Origin: an uncultured Lachnospiraceae bacterium
Lineage (GTDB): Bacteria; Bacillota; Clostridia; Lachnospirales; Lachnospiraceae
Assembly: GCA_947627245.1 (NCBI GenBank)
Contig: CANQVH010000033.1
Span: forward strand, 1 to 38,420
Length of the DNA stretch: 38,420 bases
Direction: 5' to 3'
Shown piece after piece: positions 31,637 to 38,420 of this stretch (its first letter is position 1; each line of letters opens with the position of its first letter). The notes beneath the pieces were generated by a model. It did no database searches. It had not been told where the DNA came from and saw only the letters and a program-made list of their open reading frames with translations. A program made the translations under genes and the position numbers.

Positions 31637-33925
31637 TTAATCTTCTTCCCCCGCGGCGTCCTCTTCCTCATCGGTCGCCGTGGCGTCCCACACCGTCGTC
31701 TGATCCGCTCCGTCCTCATTTTCAGACGGCGGAAGCGCCAGACCCGGATTGTCCGTCTTCGGATCGATGACCTCCTGATTGCTCGAAGGCTTCACAAAAG
31801 AAACCGGGTTCATCACCGCGTCGTACACGGTGCCGTCCTCCGCAATGTACGCGCCCGCGATCTCGTTGCCGCTGCTGTCGACCACTTTTCCGTCTTCAAC
31901 CCTTGCGTCCGTGTGATAAGCTCCGTATGCGTCGATCGCGTCAAAGATCTGCACGACGTCATCCCCCACATCCTCTCTGCTCAGGCCGAGGGAAGCCAGC
32001 ATCTCGTCCGTCACGGACTCCGTCGGATAAATGCCCAGATATGGCAGCACCTCCAGTGCGATCTTGCGGTAAACCTCCTGCGCGAACGTACTGTTCGCCT
32101 GATTCGCTACGTTCGGCTCGTCGACGATGACATAGATCACGACCTCCGGATCGTTGATCGGCGCCGCGCCGATAAAGGAAACCAGATATTTGCCTTTTGC
32201 GCGCGTCCCGGTCTCCGGATCGATCTTCTCTGCGGTACCGGTCTTTCCGCCGATACGATAGCCCGGCACCTGCGCGTGGCGTCCGGTACCTTCCTGCACC
32301 GCGACCTCCAGAAAACCGCGGAGGATATCGGATACATCGTTCGAGATCGTCTGCTTCAAAAGCAGGCTTCCCGAGCTCTTTATCACTTTTCCGTTTTCAT
32401 CGAGGATTTTGTCCACCACATGCGGCTGGTAATAGTAGCCGCCGTTGATTACCGCGGAGAATGCGGCGATCTCTTGGATCATTGTACAGGTGAGGCCCTG
32501 CCCGAACGTACAGGTCGCCAGCTCGACCTCGTTCATCGTATCGCGCGTGTACACAGAGCCCGCGGACTCGTTCGGCAAGTCAATCCCGGTCGGCTTTCCG
32601 AAATTAAACAAGGACTGATACTGGATAAAGCGCGGAACGGTCAGCCTCATGCCGATCTGCATCAGGCCGTCATTGCAGGAGTTCTTGAGGACGTCGCCGA
32701 GCGTCTGGTCGCCGTGCGCGTTCGGATACGCGTCGCAGTGGATCTCCGTGTCGGTGATGAACTCGCCGCCGTCGCAGTAGAAATGATCGTCCGTCGTCAC
32801 CGCTCCGCACTCGAGCGCGGAGGATACCGTGATCGGCTTGAACGTGGAACCCGGCTCGATACCGTCCGAGACACAGAAATTGCTCCACATCGCGTTCAGC
32901 GCCTCCACGTACTCGTCCTCCGTCATGGACTTGATCTCCGATTCTGTGTACCAGTCGTTCAGATTCATCGGATCATTCAGGTTGAATCCCGAGTTTGTCC
33001 CCATCGCGAGAATGCTCCCGCTGTTCGGATCCATGATGACGACGCCGATGTTTTTCGCCCCGTGCTTCGCCGTGCCGTCGTCGTGATCCTCGCCGTAGGT
33101 CTCGTCAAACTCCGCAATGTATTTTTCCACAATCTGCTGAATGTTGATGTCGAGCGTGGTCTGCAGGGTGCACCCATTCTCCGGTGGAATCGTCTTTTTC
33201 TGATATTCCTGATTTTCGTTGAGATAGCCGAACACACGGCCGTTTGTTCCCTTGAGCTGCGAGTCATAATAGGACTCCAGCCCCACAATGCCGTCGCCGA
33301 TTGCGTTGGAAAAGCCGACGACGTTGCTCGCAAGGCTGTCCAGCGGATATTTTCGGATAAACTTCTCTTCGAACCAGACGCCCGTCACGTTCGAGAGCTC
33401 CGCCGCCTTCTCCCTGCGCGCTTCCTTCGACAGACTGTCGTCCTCATACGACACAAGATAATCGGAAAACTCGTCCTTCTGCTCCTCCGTCACCTGCTCC
33501 AGCACGACCTGATACTGGCTGTCGCGCGTTTTCTCCGAGGTGATCCGGTCGCGCAGCTCGCCGCGGTCGAGTCCGAACACGGTCTCCAGCGCCTTGATCG
33601 TCGGCTCAATGTAGTCCTCGTTCTCATTGATCGCCTTGCAGTCCAGCACGAGGTTGTACACCTTCTCGCTGTAGGCGAGCGTCCTGCCGTTCGTGTCCGT
33701 GATCTCTCCTCTCCTGCTGTAGAGGACCTGACTGTCATAATTTTCCTGTGAAAGAACCTGCTTCGCATAGCGGTCGCCGCTTTTCACATTGATGAACACA
33801 ATGCGCAGCAGTATAATAATCAAAGCCAATAAAATGAATGCAAATACAGCCAGAAGCTTTATTTGCATTTTTCTGGTAAATCTTCGTTCTCTTTTCATTC
33901 GGCTGATCTTTGCCAACTGCCTCAC
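31637..33925 (-). CDS. Class B penicillin-binding protein with novel acidic C-terminal extension
   Basis: This 762-residue transpeptidase (FtsI/PBP2-type) has a basic N terminus, one membrane segment (about 22-46) and a pedestal domain. All three active-site motifs are present: SxxK in EPGSTFKPIT (Ser360/Lys363), SxN in KNSCN (416-418) and KTG in GGKTGTAE (561-563). The transpeptidase ends at about residue 630. The following ~130 residues contain a unit with ARVEDGKVVDSSGNEIAG and AEDGTVYDAVMN (673-706), which matches the C terminus of DivIB, and then an acidic tail (EEEDAAGEED). It appears to start with GTG at 33923-33925, 7 nt after ftsL; ATG 33898 is an alternative. It probably pairs with the SEDS protein. 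Confidence 0.88.
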   Translation of the reverse strand: MRQLAKISRMKRERRFTRKMQIKLLAVFAFILLALIIILLRIVFINVKSGDRYAKQVLSQENYDSQVLYSRRGEITDTNGRTLAYSEKVYNLVLDCKAINENEDYIEPTIKALETVFGLDRGELRDRITSEKTRDSQYQVVLEQVTEEQKDEFSDYLVSYEDDSLSKEARREKAAELSNVTGVWFEEKFIRKYPLDSLASNVVGFSNAIGDGIVGLESYYDSQLKGTNGRVFGYLNENQEYQKKTIPPENGCTLQTTLDINIQQIVEKYIAEFDETYGEDHDDGTAKHGAKNIGVVIMDPNSGSILAMGTNSGFNLNDPMNLNDWYTESEIKSMTEDEYVEALNAMWSNFCVSDGIEPGSTFKPITVSSALECGAVTTDDHFYCDGGEFITDTEIHCDAYPNAHGDQTLGDVLKNSCNDGLMQIGMRLTVPRFIQYQSLFNFGKPTGIDLPNESAGSVYTRDTMNEVELATCTFGQGLTCTMIQEIAAFSAVINGGYYYQPHVVDKILDENGKVIKSSGSLLLKQTISNDVSDILRGFLEVAVQEGTGRHAQVPGYRIGGKTGTAEKIDPETGTRAKGKYLVSFIGAAPINDPEVVIYVIVDEPNVANQANSTFAQEVYRKIALEVLPYLGIYPTESVTDEMLASLGLSREDVGDDVVQIFDAIDAYGAYHTDARVEDGKVVDSSGNEIAGAYIAEDGTVYDAVMNPVSFVKPSSNQEVIDPKTDNPGLALPPSENEDGADQTTVWDATATDEEEDAAGEED

Positions 33926-33931
33926 CTGATC

Positions 33932-34438
33932 CTAACCCTTGGGCACCTCGGTATACTGCCTCACGTAGTCGCTGTTCTCGATCTCGTATGTCACGATCTG
34001 GGATTTCTTTGCGTATACCATGCCAAGCTCGTCCATCGCCACGTTCTTGACATGCTCCATGTCCACGCCCGTCATGATCCGGTTGTAATCCGAGTCATTC
34101 TCAAGAATCGCAGCGTCAAGCTGTGCCTCCAGAGAGGTCACTTCCTTCTGAAGTCTGGTCTCCTTCGCCTGAAGCTGCAGGAAATTCACGCACATAAACA
34201 CGCTGACTACGGCTGCTGCCGTCAAAAACAGGACATACGCCAGATTCATCGAGAGCGCCCGCTCCCGGTTTTGCTTTGTTCTCTGACTGGCGGCCGGGAC
34301 CTGCTCCCTCTCCCTCGGCTGCGGAACGGCCTGAAGCTTGCGCACGGCTGTTCCGTCAACGTACACGTAGGTCCTTCCGCTTTCATTTCTCCCCCGGCGG
34401 CTGCCTGAAGCGCCGCCCATTCTCTGCGTTTTAGCCAT
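33932..34438 (-). CDS. ftsL: Cell division protein FtsL (FtsL/DivIC type)
   Basis: This 168-residue bitopic protein has a long basic and Pro/Arg/Gln-rich cytoplasmic part (about 1-62). One membrane segment follows (about 64-86, NLAYVLFLTAAAVVSVFM), then a coiled coil (LQAKETRLQKEVTSLEAQLD) and a short extracellular tail. FtsL recruits and activates the septal SEDS-PBP pair through its coiled coil. Sequence conservation is low in this family; the call rests on topology plus position between rsmH and the PBP gene, the standard dcw order. Start ATG 34436-34438 behind AAGGGG. Confidence 0.85.
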   Translation of the reverse strand: MAKTQRMGGASGSRRGRNESGRTYVYVDGTAVRKLQAVPQPREREQVPAASQRTKQNRERALSMNLAYVLFLTAAAVVSVFMCVNFLQLQAKETRLQKEVTSLEAQLDAAILENDSDYNRIMTGVDMEHVKNVAMDELGMVYAKKSQIVTYEIENSDYVRQYTEVPKG

Positions 34439-34452
34439 TTTCGCACCCCTTA

Positions 34453-35424
34453 TTATTCCTGCCGCCTCATACTCCCCGGCTGCATTCGATACTCCCGCTC
34501 AAATACCCTCAATTTTGAGCTTTTTGCCCTTCTATTCTCCTCCAGCTCCCGCTCCGTCGGCACGATCGGCTTCCGCGTGATGACTTTCCCCTTCGATATC
34601 TTCCCGCATACGCAGACCGGAAATTCCTTCGGGCAGGTACATGGATTTTCATTTTGTCTGAATTTTTCTTTTACGATCCGATCCTCCAGCGAGTGAAACG
34701 TGATCACACAGATGCGTCCCCCGTCGTTCAGAAGACCAATCATGTCGTCCAGCGAGTCTTCCAGAACCTCCAGCTCTCGGTTCAATTCAATCCGGATGGC
34801 TTGGAAGGTCCTTTTGGCCGGGTGTCCCCCCGTCGCTCGCGCTTTTGTCGGTATCGCCGCTTTTATAACATGAATTAACTCCCCAGTTGTTTCCAATGTT
34901 TTTTGATTTCTTGTCCTTACAATCTGCCTTGCGATATTCTTTGCAAACCGTTCTTCCCCGTAATCACGGATGATACGGTACAATTCCGATTCGCTGTACC
35001 CGTTCACGATATCTCCGGCAGTCTGAGTCTGGCGCTGATCCATACGCATGTCCAGCGGCGCATCCTCCCTGTAAGTAAAGCCGCGGCTTGCCTCGTCGAG
35101 CTGATACGATGAGACCCCCAGATCCAAAATGACTCCATCTACAGATGTGATGCCTAAGCGGCCGAGCTCCCTTCTCATGTCGCGATAATTCGCTCGGATA
35201 ATGGTTACCCGGTCTTCGAACACCTTCAAGCGCCTTGTGGCTGCCTCGATCGCGGCCGCATCCTGATCTATGCCGATCAATCTGCCCTTTTCAGACAATC
35301 GGCTGCAGATCTCCCACGAATGTCCCCCGCCGCCAAGCGTGCCGTCCACGTAGATTCCGTCCGGCCGTATGCGCAACGCTTCAATGCTTTCCTCCAGCAG
35401 TACAGATGTATGTCTGAATTCCAT
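34453..35424 (-). CDS. rsmH: 16S rRNA (cytosine-1402 N4) methyltransferase
   Basis: RsmH (MraW) methylates N4 of C1402 in the decoding site of 16S rRNA using S-adenosylmethionine. The 323-residue protein begins [12 protein letters not shown] and has the SAM-binding motif [58 protein letters not shown] and [13 protein letters not shown]. All are standard. It is the second gene of the dcw cluster, 16 nt after mraZ. Confidence 0.97.
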   Translation of the reverse strand: MEFRHTSVLLEESIEALRIRPDGIYVDGTLGGGGHSWEICSRLSEKGRLIGIDQDAAAIEAATRRLKVFEDRVTIIRANYRDMRRELGRLGITSVDGVILDLGVSSYQLDEASRGFTYREDAPLDMRMDQRQTQTAGDIVNGYSESELYRIIRDYGEERFAKNIARQIVRTRNQKTLETTGELIHVIKAAIPTKARATGGHPAKRTFQAIRIELNRELEVLEDSLDDMIGLLNDGGRICVITFHSLEDRIVKEKFRQNENPCTCPKEFPVCVCGKISKGKVITRKPIVPTERELEENRRAKSSKLRVFEREYRMQPGSMRRQE

Positions 35425-35440
35425 ACAATTCTCCCCAAAA

Positions 35441-35875
35441 TTATATGCTCAAGCCAAAATCTGTCATGCTGTCCGCGATATCGTCCATATCGTCATATGC
35501 ATTGGTTTCCGTCCAGTTCGCCTTACTCCAGATCTCGACGCGGTTCAGGTTGCCCGCCAGCACCACATCCTTTTCCAACTGTGCAAAATCCCTCAGCACC
35601 TGCGGCAGAAGAATCCTTCCTTGCTTGTCCAGTTCGCATGTGGACGCCCCGGCCACCAGAAAACGCGTGAATTTTCTGGCGCTCTTGTTGTTCAGCGGCA
35701 GAGTGCGCAGCTTCTCCTCGATGATCTGCCATTCGTTTTTGGGAAACACAAACAGGCATCCATCCAATCCCTTCGTGACAATGAACTCGTCCCCCAACAA
35801 GTCCCTGAACTTCGACGGGATGATCAGTCTGCCTTTGGTGTCAATCGTATGATTGTACTCACCCATAAACATCAT
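35441..35875 (-). CDS. mraZ: Transcriptional regulator MraZ
   Basis: MraZ is an AbrB-like DNA-binding protein that represses the dcw cluster by binding short direct repeats in the leader. The protein (144 residues from the chosen start) contains [20 protein letters not shown] and the second copy of the same fold [20 protein letters not shown], the hallmark double DXXGR motif. ATG 35873-35875 has GAGG at 6 nt; two further in-frame ATGs follow within nine nucleotides, so the start may be up to three residues shorter. It is first in the cluster, and its presumed target boxes lie at 35987-36021. Confidence 0.95.
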   Translation of the reverse strand: MMFMGEYNHTIDTKGRLIIPSKFRDLLGDEFIVTKGLDGCLFVFPKNEWQIIEEKLRTLPLNNKSARKFTRFLVAGASTCELDKQGRILLPQVLRDFAQLEKDVVLAGNLNRVEIWSKANWTETNAYDDMDDIADSMTDFGLSI

Positions 35876-35986
35876 GACGTACCTCATTCGTTACGGTGCT
35901 CTCCGCCATCGGCGGCAAGCAGTAATCCTTCGCTGCACAGTGGCGTTCCCTTCGCTGCGGTTGTGGGATCCGGCCACCCTTTTGCC

Positions 35987-36021
35987 ACCACCTGACACCA
36001 CAACACACCACTTTCTACCAC
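35987..36021 (-). promoter_or_regulatory. MraZ operator: four GTGGT boxes at 10-bp steps
   Basis: On the plus strand ACCAC occurs at 35987, 35997, 36007 and 36017, i.e. four GTGGT direct repeats on the mraZ strand, each followed by 5 variable bases. E. coli MraZ binds TGGGN repeats separated by 5 bp, the same geometry. The array begins about 9 bp downstream of the mraZ -10, so bound MraZ would block initiation. Confidence 0.75.
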
Positions 36022-36029
36022 TTGCACTT

Positions 36030-36058
36030 ATAATACAGTACATTTGCACAAAATACAA
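36030..36058 (-). promoter_or_regulatory. Promoter of the dcw cluster (mraZ)
   Basis: On the minus strand TTGTAT (36053-36058) and TATTAT (36030-36035) are 17 bp apart. The leader to mraZ is about 150 nt and carries the MraZ boxes. Confidence 0.65.
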
Positions 36059-36125
36059 GCAAAATTTTGCATTAATTTTTTACAATTTGGTTAACTTATT
36101 TGAGGCACAACATATTGTGGAAAGC

Positions 36126-36158
36126 AAAAAGAGCTAACGCAAAATCTTGCGCCAGCTC
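36126..36158 (-). terminator. Rho-independent terminator of ychF-lgt-spo0E
   Basis: On the minus strand the arms GAGCT and AGCTC (outer) and CGCAA and TTGCG (inner) form a hairpin (36131-36158) with one 2x2 internal loop. Five T residues follow (36126-36130). It ends the upstream operon just before the mraZ promoter. Confidence 0.85.
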
Positions 36159-36196
36159 TCTTCGTTCTCGTTTGATTTCTATAATTTTTCGACTTT

Positions 36197-36343
36197 TTAC
36201 GCCTCAATATACCGCTCGATCAGCTCATCGACCCGGCGGCTCTGCTCGTAAGCATCCTCCACCTTGCCCCCACCTGAGAGCAAACGGTTGAGTTTTTCCC
36301 GCTCTTCTTCAATCTTTCTTTTTAACTGTTCTTTTGGATTCAT
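36197..36343 (-). CDS. Spo0E-like aspartyl-phosphate phosphatase family protein
   Basis: This 48-residue protein begins MNPKEQLKRKIEEEREKLNR, forms a helix-loop-helix and ends YEQSRRVDELIERYIEA. The last part matches the Spo0E-family signature SxxxDxLI (SQELD in Bacillus Spo0E). Spo0E-type proteins dephosphorylate Spo0A and delay sporulation; the Asp and Ser of the motif are present. The start ATG (36341-36343) lies inside the 3' end of lgt, overlapping by 35 bp in another frame, so translation may be coupled. A longer frame to 36379 is possible but lies further into lgt. It is the last gene before the terminator. Confidence 0.72.
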   Translation of the reverse strand: MNPKEQLKRKIEEEREKLNRLLSGGGKVEDAYEQSRRVDELIERYIEA

Positions 36344-37202
36344 ATTCCTTTGTCCCTTTCTGATATTTTTTTCCTGCAATCAACAACACAAGCGATACCG
36401 CGACGAGAATTCCCGACAAGATCTGTGAGACCGCCAGATGCGTTCCCGGCCACAAAAGCTGATCGGTGCGCAGTCCCTCGATCCAGAATCTTCCCATCCC
36501 GTAAAGCAACAAATAACCCAGAAAAACCATGCCGTCGAATTTTCTTCTGACGCGAAACGTCAGAAAAAGAAGGACCAGCAGTACGCCGAGGTTCCACAAG
36601 GATTCGTAGAGAAACGTCGGATGCACCTGAATGTACGCCACGCCGTCGATCGTCTGAAGGTGGGCGCGCATCAGATCCATGATCTCTCCCGCGCGCACGT
36701 CGCTCTCGGGAAGCTGCATCGCGAGGAGTCCGTCCGTGTATCCGCCGAAAGCCTCACGATTGAAAAAGTTCCCCCACCTGCCGAGCATCTGCCCCCACAC
36801 AAGACCAATGACCGCGGTATCGAGCGCGCGAAAGCAGCCCATCTTCCGCACTTTTGCAAAGATCAGGACGGTCGTCACCCCGCCGATCACGCCGCCGTAG
36901 ATCGCCAGTCCTCCCTGCCGGAGATTGATGATCTCGGACAGGTGCTCCCGGTAATAATCCCACGAAAACACGACATAATAGATTCGCGCGCAGACCACGG
37001 AGACGACTATCGCCGTAAGTCCCAGATCGAAATAGTCATCCGGATTCTGTCCGGTCGCCCGCGCGACTCTCATTGCGAGCAGAAGGCCCGTAACCATCGC
37101 GATCGCGAGCACGATCCCGTAGCAGGCGATCTCGAATCCGCCGATCGAGACGGACTTGATGACATGCTCCAGAGTGATCCCTAAATGCGGAAAACGTATC
37201 AT
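36309..37202 (-). CDS. lgt: Prolipoprotein diacylglyceryl transferase
   Basis: Lgt moves diacylglycerol from phosphatidylglycerol to the lipobox cysteine of prolipoproteins. The 297-residue membrane protein has about seven helices, GGLAIYGGVIGG (HGGL-type motif with Gln-Gly-Gly-Leu) and the Lgt signature GRWGNFFNREAFGG. HPTFLYESLWNL and GRFWIEGLRTDQL complete the conserved set. The start is ATG 37200-37202, 8 nt after GGAG; an upstream ATG at 37226 overlaps ychF and is less likely. The C terminus is strongly basic. It lies 20 nt downstream of ychF. Confidence 0.95.
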   Translation of the reverse strand: MIRFPHLGITLEHVIKSVSIGGFEIACYGIVLAIAMVTGLLLAMRVARATGQNPDDYFDLGLTAIVVSVVCARIYYVVFSWDYYREHLSEIINLRQGGLAIYGGVIGGVTTVLIFAKVRKMGCFRALDTAVIGLVWGQMLGRWGNFFNREAFGGYTDGLLAMQLPESDVRAGEIMDLMRAHLQTIDGVAYIQVHPTFLYESLWNLGVLLVLLFLTFRVRRKFDGMVFLGYLLLYGMGRFWIEGLRTDQLLWPGTHLAVSQILSGILVAVSLVLLIAGKKYQKGTKEYESKRTVKKKD

Positions 37203-37222
37203 GGCGCGTCTCCTTTCTTCGG

Positions 37223-38320
37223 TCATACATTAAAGCGGAAGAGGATCACGTCCCCATCCTGCACGACGTACTCCTTGCCCTCGAGCCGCACGAGCCCTTT
37301 CTCCTTCGCGGCCGCGTAGGTTCCGCAGTCCAGAAGGTCCCGATAGTTGACGACCTCCGCACGGATGAAGCCGCGCTCAAAGTCGGAGTGAATCTTTCCG
37401 GCCGCCTGCGGCGCCTTCATTCCTTTTCGGATCGTCCATGCTCTTGTCTCGGTCTCTCCGGCGGTCAGGAAGCTCAAAAGCCCGAGGAGCGAATAGCTTG
37501 CTCTGATCAGTTTCTCCAGTCCGGACTCTTTCAATCCAAGATCTTCGAGGAACATCTGTTTCTCATCGTCATCAAGCTCCGCGATCTCCTGCTCGATCTG
37601 CGCGCAGATCACAAACACCTCGCTCCCGGATGACGCCGCATAGCCGCGCACCGCCTGCACGAAGGGATTCGACGCACCGTCGTCCGCAAGATCGTCCTCC
37701 GCAACATTCGCGGCAAAGATCACCGGCTTCGCCGTAAGCAGATTGTACTGCGGAATCCATGCCGCTTCATCGTCGTCCGCAGGCTCGTAGGTGATCGCCA
37801 GCTTCCCGTCCTCCAGATGCGCCTTCAGCTTCTCCAGAAGCTGCAGCTCCTTCGCCTGCTGTTTGTCGTTCCGGGCCGCGCGCGCTGTCTTCGCGATGCG
37901 GCGCTCCAAGATCTCGAGATCCGAGAAGATCAGCTCCAAGTTGATCGTCTCGATATCGCGCGCCGGATCGACCGAACCGTCCACATGGACCACATTCGGA
38001 TCCTCAAAGCAGCGCACGACATGCACGACCGCATCCACCTCGCGGATGTTCGCGAGAAACTGGTTGCCGAGACCTTCTCCCTTCGACGCGCCCTTGACGA
38101 GTCCCGCAATGTCCACAAACTCGATCACCGCCGGCGTGGTCTTTGCGGAATGATACAGATCCGTCAGCAACTGCAGCCGTTCGTCCGGCACCGCGACCAC
38201 GCCCACATTCGGATCGATCGTGCAGAACGGGTAATTCGCAGATTCGGCGCCCGCCTTTGTCAGTGAATTGAACAGCGTACTCTTGCCCACATTTGGCAAT
38301 CCTACAATTCCAAGCTTCAT
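37223..38320 (-). CDS. ychF: Redox-regulated ATPase YchF
   Basis: YchF is a universally conserved Obg-family P-loop protein that binds ATP rather than GTP and associates with ribosomes. The 365-residue protein has G1 GLPNVGKS and [11 protein letters not shown]3 is [16 protein letters not shown], and the unusual G4 is NVAED in place of NKxD, which explains ATP preference. A coiled-coil arm follows, then a C-terminal TGS domain ending [16 protein letters not shown]. The start is ATG 38318-38320 with GGAG. It is first of ychF-lgt-spo0E. Confidence 0.96.
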   Translation of the reverse strand: MKLGIVGLPNVGKSTLFNSLTKAGAESANYPFCTIDPNVGVVAVPDERLQLLTDLYHSAKTTPAVIEFVDIAGLVKGASKGEGLGNQFLANIREVDAVVHVVRCFEDPNVVHVDGSVDPARDIETINLELIFSDLEILERRIAKTARAARNDKQQAKELQLLEKLKAHLEDGKLAITYEPADDDEAAWIPQYNLLTAKPVIFAANVAEDDLADDGASNPFVQAVRGYAASSGSEVFVICAQIEQEIAELDDDEKQMFLEDLGLKESGLEKLIRASYSLLGLLSFLTAGETETRAWTIRKGMKAPQAAGKIHSDFERGFIRAEVVNYRDLLDCGTYAAAKEKGLVRLEGKEYVVQDGDVILFRFNV

Positions 38321-38366
38321 TTTGTCGTCTCCATTTCTCTTCCTTCTTCTACTACAATAGATTTAT

Positions 38367-38400
38367 GGTTAATACCCCTTACAGCCAGTAAGGAATTACC
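38367..38400. repeat. Imperfect hairpin upstream of ychF
   Basis: CCTTAC (38377-38382) and GTAAGG (38388-38393) pair around a 5-nt loop. An outer GGT/AAT block pairs with ATT/ACC after a small internal loop. It lies about 50 nt upstream of ychF at the window edge; no T tract follows. Role unclear. Confidence 0.5.
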
Positions 38401-38420
38401 CATCTTGTTGCTTAAGCTGT

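Noticed and set aside
30563..33751. Very long open frame on the plus strand opposite the two PBP genes, and similar ones opposite purF/purC, purB and the DUF5717-like gene
   Set aside because: They are antisense to clear protein families, Arg/His/Leu-rich and without domains; they arise from the GC-rich codon bias of the minus-strand genes.
34801..34850. GGCCGGGTGTCCCC inside rsmH as a third copy of the hairpin repeat
   Set aside because: Only a short GGTGTCC match within coding sequence; no loop core CTATAG and no paired arms.

Overview
The window is a chromosomal stretch of a GC-rich, spore-forming Clostridia member, most likely Lachnospiraceae. This rests on the sporulation genes spoIIGA, sigE, sigG and ymxH, a Spo0E-like protein, a Gram-positive division and cell-wall (dcw) cluster, and a three-gene set that I recall as typical of Lachnospiraceae (DUF5716/DUF5717-like proteins). 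No rRNA, tRNA, CRISPR array, prophage or insertion sequence is visible. Most genes lie on the minus strand.

Layout. 1-563: 5' part of a membrane protein. 773-1644 (+): small membrane protein and HAD phosphatase. 1763-2992 (+): accessory AAA_14/DUF4143 ATPase, tail-to-tail with purA. 2996-8070 (-): purine operon purC-purF-purB-purA with one sigma-A promoter and no room for a riboswitch. 8153-13911 (-): three uncharacterised genes, namely a large beta-sandwich/helical-repeat protein, a protein laid out like a decayed Hsp70, and a small TPR protein. 14112-15735: sigG (+), ymxH (-), nrdR (+). 15739-17325 (-): a nuclease-helicase-like DUF2075 protein inserted beside sigE. 17410-18981 (-): spoIIGA-sigE behind a promoter with the long spacer and 0A box expected for Spo0A control. 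19226-21290: aroD (-) and, divergently, a 43-residue ORF and aroE (+). 21349-22059 (+): secreted Ig-like protein. 22115-35875 (-): dcw cluster mraZ-rsmH-ftsL-pbp-spoVD-like pbp-mraY-murD-spoVE/ftsW-murA-divIB-ftsZ. 36197-38320 (-): ychF-lgt-spo0E-like.

How the genes work together. The dcw genes make and flip lipid II (mraY, murD, murA), polymerise and cross-link septal peptidoglycan (SEDS protein plus two class B PBPs), and build the divisome (FtsL, DivIB, FtsZ). MraZ probably represses the cluster through four GTGGT boxes at exact 10-bp steps just downstream of the mraZ promoter. SpoIIGA activates pro-SigE in the mother cell, and SigG acts later in the forespore.

Most interesting signals: (1) two copies of a 63-66-nt hairpin with an almost invariant 21-nt loop and different but paired stems, at 19119-19181 and 29622-29687; (2) the degenerate Hsp70-like three-gene set; (3) a C-terminal module shared by DivIB and the first PBP, not described as far as I know; (4) the spoIIG-type promoter of spoIIGA, with an inverted repeat that would hide its ribosome-binding site in read-through mRNA only.

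All homology statements come from reading the sequence and from memory of the families; no database search was run.
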